The notes beneath the pieces are model-generated. The model made no database searches. It saw only the letters and a list, made by a program, of their open reading frames with translations, and was not told the DNA's origin. Below, in pieces: positions 57,852 to 64,000 of a stretch of 64,000 nt of DNA. The position numbers and the translations under genes are program-made. Each line of letters starts with the position of its first letter. Within the stretch, counting starts at the first letter, position 1. The stretch covers positions 267,614,622 through 267,678,621 of the forward strand of contig NC_050096.1 in NCBI RefSeq assembly GCF_902167145.1, given 5' to 3'. This DNA is from Zea mays (lineage: Eukaryota > Streptophyta > Magnoliopsida > Poales > Poaceae).

Positions 57852-60800
57852 TCAATCCAAGTTCCGCGAATCTAGGACATTTAGGTCACTACGCAACCTG
57901 CAAAAGGTCTTCTCGTCTAGAGGCTTGGTAAAGATATCGGCTAGCTGGTTCTCGGTGCTAACATGAAACACTTCGATATCTCCCTTTTGCTGGTGGTCTC
58001 TCAAAAAGTGATGCCGGATGTCTATGTGCTTTGTGCGGCTGTGCTCAACAGGATTTTCCGCCATGCGGATAGCACTCTCATTATCACATAGGAGTGGGAC
58101 TTTGCTCAGATTGTAGCCAAAGTCCCTGAGGGTTTGCCTCATCCAAAGTAGTTGCGCGCAACACTGTCCTGCGGCAACATACTCGACCTCAGCTGTGGAT
58201 AGGGCAACGGAAGTTTGTTTCTTAGAGTTCCATGACACCAGGGACCTTCCTAAGAATTGGCACGTCCCCGATGTACTCTTCCTATCGACCTTACATCCAG
58301 CATAGTCGGAGTCCGAATATCCAATCAAGTCAAAGGTAGACCCCTTTGGATACCAGAGCCCGAAGCAAGGCGTAGCAACTAAATATCTAAGGATTCGCTT
58401 CACTGCCACTAAGTGGCACTCCTTAGGATCAGATTGAAATCTAGCACACATGCATACGCTAAGCATAATATCCGGTCTACTAGCACATAAGTAAAGTAAC
58501 GACCCTATCATTGACCGGTATGCCTTTTGATCAACGGACTTACCTCCTTTGTTGAGGTCAGTGTGTCCGTCGGTCCCCATCGGAGTCTTTACGGGCTTGG
58601 CGTCCTTCATCCCAAACCGCTTCAGCAGGTCTTGCGTGTACTTCGTTTGAGAGATGAAGGTGCCGTCCTTGAGTTGCTTCACTTGGAACCCAAGGAAGTA
58701 GTTCAACTCGCCCATCATTGACATCTCGAATTTCTGCGTCATCACCCTGCTAAACTCTTCACAAGACTTTTTATTAGTAGAACCAAATATTATGTCATCG
58801 ACATAAATTTGGCATACAAACAAATCACCATCACATGTCTTAGTGAAAAGAGTTGGATCGACTTTCCCAACCTTGAAAGCATTAGTAATTAAGAAATCTC
58901 TAAGGCATTCATACCATGCTCTTGGGGCTTGCTTAAGTCCATAGAGCGCCTTAGAGAGCTTACACACGTGGTCGGGGTACCGTTCATCCTCGAAGCCAGG
59001 GGGTTGCTCCACGTACACCTCCTCCTTTATTGGCCCGTTGAGGAAGGCGCTCTTCACATCCATTTGGAACAACCTGAAAGAATGGTGAGCGGCATATGCT
59101 AGCAAGATACGAATGGACTCTAGCCTAGCCACGGGAGCAAAAGTCTCCTCAAAGTCCAAACCTGCGACTTGGGAATAACCTTTTGCCACAAGTCGAGCCT
59201 TGTTCCTTGTCACCACTCTGTGCTCGTCTTGTTTGTTGCGGAACACCCACTTGGTTCCCACAACATTTTGCTTAGGACAAGGTACCAGCGTCCAAACTTC
59301 ATTCCTCTTGAAGTTGTTGAGCTCCTCTTGCATGGCCAACACCCAGTCCGGATCTAGCAAGGCCTCTTCTACCCTGAAAGGCTCAATAGAAGAGACAAAG
59401 GAGTAATGTTCACAAAAATTAACTAATCGAGACCGAGTAGTTACTCCCTTGCTAATATCACCCAGAATTTGGTCGACGGGATGATCCCTTTGAATCATCG
59501 CTCGAACTTGGGTTGGAGGTGCCGGTTGCGCTTCTTCCCCCATCACATGATCATCTTGTGCTCCCCCTTGATCACACTCCTCCTGTTGATGAACCTGTTC
59601 ATCGTCTTGAGTTGGGGGATGCACCATAGTTGAGGAAGAAGGTTGATCTTGCTCATCTTGTTCCTGTGGTCGCACATCACCAATCACCATGGTTCGTATA
59701 GCAGCCGTCGGAACATCTTCTTCGTCTACATCATCAAGATCAACAACTTGCTCTCTTGGAGAGCCATTAGTCTCATCAAATACAACGTCGCTAGAGACTT
59801 CAACCAAACCCGATGATTTGTTGAAGACTCTATACGCCTTTGTATTTGAGTCATAACCTAACAAAAACCCTTCTACAGCTTTGGGAGCAAACTTAGAATT
59901 TCTACCCTTCTTCACTAGAATGTAGCACTTGCTCCCAAATACACGAAAGTAAGATACATTGGGTTTGTTACCGGTTAGTAGCTCATATGAAGTCTTCCTG
60001 AGGAGGCGATGAAGGTAGACCCTATTGATGGCGTGGCAAGCCGTGTTCACGGCTTCCGACCAAAAGCACTCGGGGGTCTTGAATTCTCCTAGCATCATCC
60101 TCGCCATATCAATGAGCGTCCTATTCTTCCTCTCTACCACACCATTTTGTTGTGGTGTGTAGGGAGCGGAGAACTCGTGCTTGATCCCTTCCTCCTCAAG
60201 GAACTCCTCCACTTGAAGGTTCTTGAACTCGGACCCGTTGTCGCTTCTTATCTTCTTCACTTTGAGCTCAAACTCATTTTGTGCTCTCCTTAGGAAGCGC
60301 TTGAGGGTCCCTTGGGTTTCAGACTTATCCTGCAAAAAGAACACCCAAGTGAAGCGGGAAAAGTCATCAACAATAACTAGACCATACTTACTTCCTCCTA
60401 TGCTTAGATAGGCGACGGGTCCGAAGAGATCCATATGTAGCAGCTCCAAGGGTCTTGATGTGGTCATCACATTCTTGCTGTGATGTGCTCCTCCCACTTG
60501 TTTACCTGCCTGACAAGCTGCACAAGGTCTATCTTTTTCGAATTGCACATTAGTTAATCCTATCACGTGTTCTCCCTTTAGAAGCTTGTGAAGGTTCTTC
60601 ATCCCCACATGTGCTAAGCGGCGATGCCACAGCCAACCCATGCTAGTCTTAGCAATTAAGCATGCATCTAGACCGGCCTCTTCTTTTGCAAAATCAACTA
60701 AGTAAAGCTTGCCGTCTAATACACCCTTAAAGGCTAGTGAACCATCACTTCTTCGAAAGACAGACACATCTACATTTGTAAAAAGACAATTATATCCCAT

Positions 60801-61058
60801 ATTGCATAGTTGACTAACAGATAGCAAATTGTAACCAAGAGACTCAACTAAAAACACATTGGAGATAGAGTGCTCATTAGAAATTGCAATTTTACCTAAC
60901 CCTTTTACCTTGCCTTGATTCCCATCACCGAATATAATTGAATCTTGGGAATCCTTATTCTTGACGTAGGAGGTGAACATCTTCTTCTCCCCCGTCATAT
61001 GGTTTGTGCATCCGCTGTCGATAATCCAGCTTGAACCCCCGGATGCATAAACCTGCAA
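57852..61058 (-). CDS. pol: Sirevirus 2 Pol, intact
   Basis: About 1,068 codons without a stop. There is no ATG at the head; the frame opens near the gag stop with [14 protein letters not shown], where DSG is the protease active site. It continues with His/Cys integrase N-terminus ([17 protein letters not shown]), integrase core ([24 protein letters not shown]), RT with intact YVDDIIFG, and RNase H ([21 protein letters not shown]). It lies in a different frame from gag, in the same relation as in Sirevirus 1, so expression needs frameshifting, re-initiation or splicing. All catalytic residues I could check are present. Confidence 0.93.
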   Translation of the reverse strand: MQVYASGGSSWIIDSGCTNHMTGEKKMFTSYVKNKDSQDSIIFGDGNQGKVKGLGKIAISNEHSISNVFLVESLGYNLLSVSQLCNMGYNCLFTNVDVSVFRRSDGSLAFKGVLDGKLYLVDFAKEEAGLDACLIAKTSMGWLWHRRLAHVGMKNLHKLLKGEHVIGLTNVQFEKDRPCAACQAGKQVGGAHHSKNVMTTSRPLELLHMDLFGPVAYLSIGGSKYGLVIVDDFSRFTWVFFLQDKSETQGTLKRFLRRAQNEFELKVKKIRSDNGSEFKNLQVEEFLEEEGIKHEFSAPYTPQQNGVVERKNRTLIDMARMMLGEFKTPECFWSEAVNTACHAINRVYLHRLLRKTSYELLTGNKPNVSYFRVFGSKCYILVKKGRNSKFAPKAVEGFLLGYDSNTKAYRVFNKSSGLVEVSSDVVFDETNGSPREQVVDLDDVDEEDVPTAAIRTMVIGDVRPQEQDEQDQPSSSTMVHPPTQDDEQVHQQEECDQGGAQDDHVMGEEAQPAPPTQVRAMIQRDHPVDQILGDISKGVTTRSRLVNFCEHYSFVSSIEPFRVEEALLDPDWVLAMQEELNNFKRNEVWTLVPCPKQNVVGTKWVFRNKQDEHRVVTRNKARLVAKGYSQVAGLDFEETFAPVARLESIRILLAYAAHHSFRLFQMDVKSAFLNGPIKEEVYVEQPPGFEDERYPDHVCKLSKALYGLKQAPRAWYECLRDFLITNAFKVGKVDPTLFTKTCDGDLFVCQIYVDDIIFGSTNKKSCEEFSRVMTQKFEMSMMGELNYFLGFQVKQLKDGTFISQTKYTQDLLKRFGMKDAKPVKTPMGTDGHTDLNKGGKSVDQKAYRSMIGSLLYLCASRPDIMLSVCMCARFQSDPKECHLVAVKRILRYLVATPCFGLWYPKGSTFDLIGYSDSDYAGCKVDRKSTSGTCQFLGRSLVSWNSKKQTSVALSTAEVEYVAAGQCCAQLLWMRQTLRDFGYNLSKVPLLCDNESAIRMAENPVEHSRTKHIDIRHHFLRDHQQKGDIEVFHVSTENQLADIFTKPLDEKTFCRLRSDLNVLDSRNLD

Positions 61059-61065
61059 GGCAAAT

Positions 61066-63456
61066 TTAGGCTTGGGTCTTAGGTACCCAACTCATGTTGG
61101 GTCCTACAAGGTTAGTGCAAATATCCTTAGGGACCCAAATGCAAGTTTTGTCTCCCTTGCATTTTGCCCCTAACTTCCTAGCAACTATTTTCCTATCCTT
61201 TCTACAAATAGCAAAGGAAGCATTTAAAGCATGATAAATTGTAGAGGGTTCATTCATTACTTTCCTAGGAACATTAACAACATTTCTCCTAGGCATATTA
61301 TGAACAACATTTCTCCTACCAACATTTCTATCATGCACATAAGAGGAACTAGAAGCAAACATGTCATGAGAATCAAAAGCATCATATGCGTTACATCTCC
61401 TATAAGCATTTCTAGATTGTCTCCTATCATGGTACATAAAGGCATGGTTCTTTTGCACACTACTAGCCATAGGAGCCTTCCCTTTCTCCTTGGCGGAGAT
61501 GGGAGCCTTATGGCTTGTCAAGTTCTTGGCTTCCTTCTTGTAACCAAGTCCATCCTTAATTGAGGGGTGTCTACCAATTGTGTAGGCATCCCTTGCAAAT
61601 TTTAGCTTATCAAAATTACTCTTGCTAGTCTTAAGTTGAGCATTAAGACTAGCCAATTCATCATTAAGTTTGGAAATTGAAACTAGGTGTTCACTACAAG
61701 CATCAATGTCAAAATCTTTACACCTATTGCAAGTTTCAACAATTTCTACACAAGATGTTGATTTACTAGCTATTTCTAACTTAGCATTCAAATCATCATT
61801 AACACTTTTTAATTTAGAGATGGATTCATGACAAGTAGATAATTCACTAGAGAGCATTTCATTCCTTTTAATTTCTAGAGCAAGAGAATTTTGTGCACTA
61901 ACAAATTTATCATGCTCCTCATATAAAAGATCCTCTTGTTTTTCTAGTAATCTATTCTTGTCATTCAAAGCATCAATCAACTCATTAATCTTATTAATTT
62001 TAGATCTATCTAATCCCTTGAATAAGCATGAGTAATCTATCTCATCATCATCACTAGACTCATCCTCACTTGAAGAAGCATAAGTACTAGTATCATGAGT
62101 GCTTACTTTCTTCTCCCTTGCCATGAGGCAAGTGTGACACTCGTTGGGGAAGAGGGATGACTTGTTGAAGGCGGTGGCGGCGAGTCCTTCATTGTCGGAG
62201 TCGGAGGAGGAGCAATCCGAGTCCCACTCTTTTCCAAGATGTGCCTCGCCCTTGGCCTTCTTGTAATTTTTCTTCTTTTCCCTCTTGCTCCCGTGTTCCT
62301 GGTCACTTTCATTATCGGGACAGTTAGCAATAAAATGACCAATCTTACCGCATTTGAAGCATGAGCGCTTCCCCTTGGCTTTGGTCTTGCTTGGCTGTCC
62401 CTTGCGACCCATAAGCGCCGTCTTGAATCTCTTGATGATAAGGGCCATCTCTTCATCATTAAGTCCGGCCGCCTCAATTTGTGCCACCTTGCTAGGTAGC
62501 GTCTCCTTGCTCCTTGTTGCCTTGAGAGCAACGGGTTGAGGCTCATTGATTGGACCGTTTAGAGCGTCGTCCACGTACCTCGCTTCCTTGATCATCATTC
62601 GCCCGCTTACGAATTTTCCAAGGATTTCTTCGGGCGACATTTTGGTGTACCTAGGATTCTCACGAATGTTGTTCACCAAATGAGGATCAAGAACGGTAAA
62701 GGACCTTAGCATCAATCGGACGACGTCGTGATCCGTCCATCGCGTGCTTCCGTAGCTCCTTATTTTGTTGATAAGGGTCTTGAGCCGGTTGTATGTTTGT
62801 GTCGGCTCCTCGCCCCTTATCATCGCGAATCGTCCGAGTTCGCCTTCCACCAACTCCATCTTGGTGAGCATTGTGACATCATTCCCCTCATGAGAGATCT
62901 TGAGGGTGTCCCAAATTTGCTTGGCGTTATCCAAGCCGCTCACTTTGTGGTATTCATCCCTGCATAAGGAAGCTAGAAGAACAGTAGTAGCTTGTGCATT
63001 CTTATGAATTTGCTCATTGATAAACATGGGACTATCACTACTATCAAAATGCATTCCAGTCTCAACTATCTCCCATATACTAGGATGAAGAGAGAACAAG
63101 TGACTACACATTTTGTGACTCCAAAATCCGTAGTCCTCTCCATCAAAATGAGGAGGTTTACCAAGTGGAATAGATAATAAATGAGCATTTGTACTTTGAG
63201 GAATACGAGAGTAATCAAAAGAAAAGTTTGAATTGACCGTTTTCTTTTTCTCATAGTCGTCGTCGTCCTTTTGGGAAGAGGAAGATTCGTCGCTATCGTA
63301 GTAGACGATCTCCTTGATGCGCCTTGTCTTTTTCTTCTTCTTCCCGTCTTTGTGCTTGTGGCTCGAGCCCGAGTCGGTAGGCTTGTCATCCTTCGTCTCG
63401 TTGAAGATAGACTCCTTCTCGTTGTTGACCACCATCCCCTTTCCCTTAGGATCCAT
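61066..63456 (-). CDS. gag: Sirevirus 2 Gag, intact
   Basis: 796 codons from the ATG at 63456 ([10 protein letters not shown]). The order is a Lys/Ser-rich head, the Copia gag domain ([26 protein letters not shown]), a CCHC knuckle ([14 protein letters not shown]), acidic serine-rich stretches ([12 protein letters not shown]) and long coiled-coil segments. It is the particle protein of the element. It is clearly homologous to the Gag at 3357-6047 but of another family. Confidence 0.9.
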   Translation of the reverse strand: MDPKGKGMVVNNEKESIFNETKDDKPTDSGSSHKHKDGKKKKKTRRIKEIVYYDSDESSSSQKDDDDYEKKKTVNSNFSFDYSRIPQSTNAHLLSIPLGKPPHFDGEDYGFWSHKMCSHLFSLHPSIWEIVETGMHFDSSDSPMFINEQIHKNAQATTVLLASLCRDEYHKVSGLDNAKQIWDTLKISHEGNDVTMLTKMELVEGELGRFAMIRGEEPTQTYNRLKTLINKIRSYGSTRWTDHDVVRLMLRSFTVLDPHLVNNIRENPRYTKMSPEEILGKFVSGRMMIKEARYVDDALNGPINEPQPVALKATRSKETLPSKVAQIEAAGLNDEEMALIIKRFKTALMGRKGQPSKTKAKGKRSCFKCGKIGHFIANCPDNESDQEHGSKREKKKNYKKAKGEAHLGKEWDSDCSSSDSDNEGLAATAFNKSSLFPNECHTCLMAREKKVSTHDTSTYASSSEDESSDDDEIDYSCLFKGLDRSKINKINELIDALNDKNRLLEKQEDLLYEEHDKFVSAQNSLALEIKRNEMLSSELSTCHESISKLKSVNDDLNAKLEIASKSTSCVEIVETCNRCKDFDIDACSEHLVSISKLNDELASLNAQLKTSKSNFDKLKFARDAYTIGRHPSIKDGLGYKKEAKNLTSHKAPISAKEKGKAPMASSVQKNHAFMYHDRRQSRNAYRRCNAYDAFDSHDMFASSSSYVHDRNVGRRNVVHNMPRRNVVNVPRKVMNEPSTIYHALNASFAICRKDRKIVARKLGAKCKGDKTCIWVPKDICTNLVGPNMSWVPKTQA

Positions 63457-63490
63457 CTCTTCGGGCGATTAGTCCCTTCTTGAAGAGAAC

Positions 63491-63503
63491 GGCTCTGATA
63501 CCA
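63491..63503 (-). other. Primer-binding site of Sirevirus 2
   Basis: On the minus strand this reads TGGTATCAGAGCC, the standard initiator-Met tRNA primer site, two bases inside the 5' LTR. Confidence 0.9.
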
Positions 63504-63505
63504 AT

Positions 63506-64000
63506 TGAGAGCACCTAGAGGGGGGGGTGAATAGGTGATCCTGTAAAACTTGAAATCTTAAGCCACAAAACTTGGTTAAGTGTTAGCACAATAATCGCCA
63601 AGTGGCTAGAGAGGAGTCTCAACAAAACACAATACCACAAGAGATCAAACACAGAGATGACACAGTGGTTTATCCCGTGGTTCGGCCAAGACCAACGCTT
63701 GCCTACTCCACGTTGTGGCGTCCCAACGGACGAGGGTTGCAATCAACCCCTCTCAAGCGGTCCAAAGACCAACTTGAATACCACGGTGTTTTGCTTTGCC
63801 TTTCAATATCCCGTTTGCGAGGAATCTCCACAACTTGGAGCCTCTCGCCCTTACACTTGAGATTCACAAAGAAATACGGAGTGAGAGAGGAACTAGCAAT
63901 GCACACAAGACTCAAAATCAGAGCAACAGCACGCACACAAGTCGCAACAAGAGCTCGCGACACAACTCAATGAGTTCACAACTCAACAAGAGCTCTAGAT
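63506..64000 (-). repeat. 5' LTR of Sirevirus 2, partial
   Basis: The first 495 plus-strand bases match 55775 onward with about eight differences. The outer end lies beyond the window. Confidence 0.93.

Larger units (their letters stand above)
55775..64000 (-). mobile_element. Sirevirus-type Copia LTR retrotransposon 2 (Ji/Opie type), intact ORFs, 5' LTR cut by window edge
   Basis: On the minus strand the order is 5' LTR (63506 to beyond 64000), PBS, gag (63456-61066), pol (to 57852), a 0.8-kb 3' non-coding stretch, a purine tract (AAAAAGGGGGAGAT) and the 3' LTR (57014-55775). Over the 495 bp visible in both LTRs I count about eight substitutions (about 1.6%), so it is older than the Copia element and element B. 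Both long frames are open. Its LTR and Gag differ clearly from Sirevirus 1, so it is a different family. Confidence 0.93.

Overview
The window is plant nuclear DNA, almost certainly maize (Zea mays) or a very close relative. Ji/Opie-type Sireviruses, other nested LTR retrotransposons and Tourist-like MITEs fill the space around and inside intron-containing genes with GC-rich first exons. No prokaryotic, organellar or CRISPR sequence was seen.

Three host loci are supported. (1) A FAR1-RELATED SEQUENCE (FRS) gene on the minus strand (7312-9228) is cut in its fourth exon by a Sirevirus that runs off the left edge. (2) An NRT1/PTR-family (NPF) transporter on the plus strand has three exons between 17985 and 36007 and 589 codons. 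Its second intron is about 16 kb and full of transposons. (3) A FLO6/PTST-type starch-granule initiation protein with a C-terminal CBM48 domain lies on the minus strand, with eight exons between 52017 and 37087 and about 517 codons. Its introns 2 and 6 are also swollen by insertions. The NPF and FLO6 genes converge, with about 1.08 kb between stop codons. Splice sites were read by eye and joined by phase; there is no transcript evidence.

Layout: 1-7311 Sirevirus 1 (minus, partial); 7312-9228 broken FRS gene; 9241-11842 intergenic with a (TA)53 run; 11848-16452 complete Copia element with identical 165-bp LTRs and a mutated reverse-transcriptase motif; 16458-17984 NPF promoter and leader; 18525-34606 NPF intron 2, holding a MITE, a 6.4-kb LTR element without ORFs nested in another MITE, and gag-only element A; 36008-37086 convergent spacer; 37324-44193 FLO6 intron 6 with LINE pieces, a rearranged Gypsy element, an LTR-like piece, a small LTR fragment and a MITE; 45578-51114 FLO6 intron 2 with gag-only element B; 52018-53560 FLO6 upstream region with two MITEs; 53564-55774 old LTR-element fragments; 55775-64000 Sirevirus 2 (minus, intact ORFs, 5' LTR cut by the right edge).

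The most unusual signal is in the two gag-only elements. The palindromic word CGGACGGTCCG fills their LTRs and also encodes the repeated Gly-Pro-Ser-Gly-Tyr units of their Gag protein. A related palindrome occurs in the unrelated Sirevirus LTRs in the same window. Other points of interest are a Copia element with identical LTRs but YVDG instead of YVDD, a young LTR element with no coding capacity and a possible captured GH17 fragment, and an LTR inserted about 38 bp from a FLO6 splice donor.
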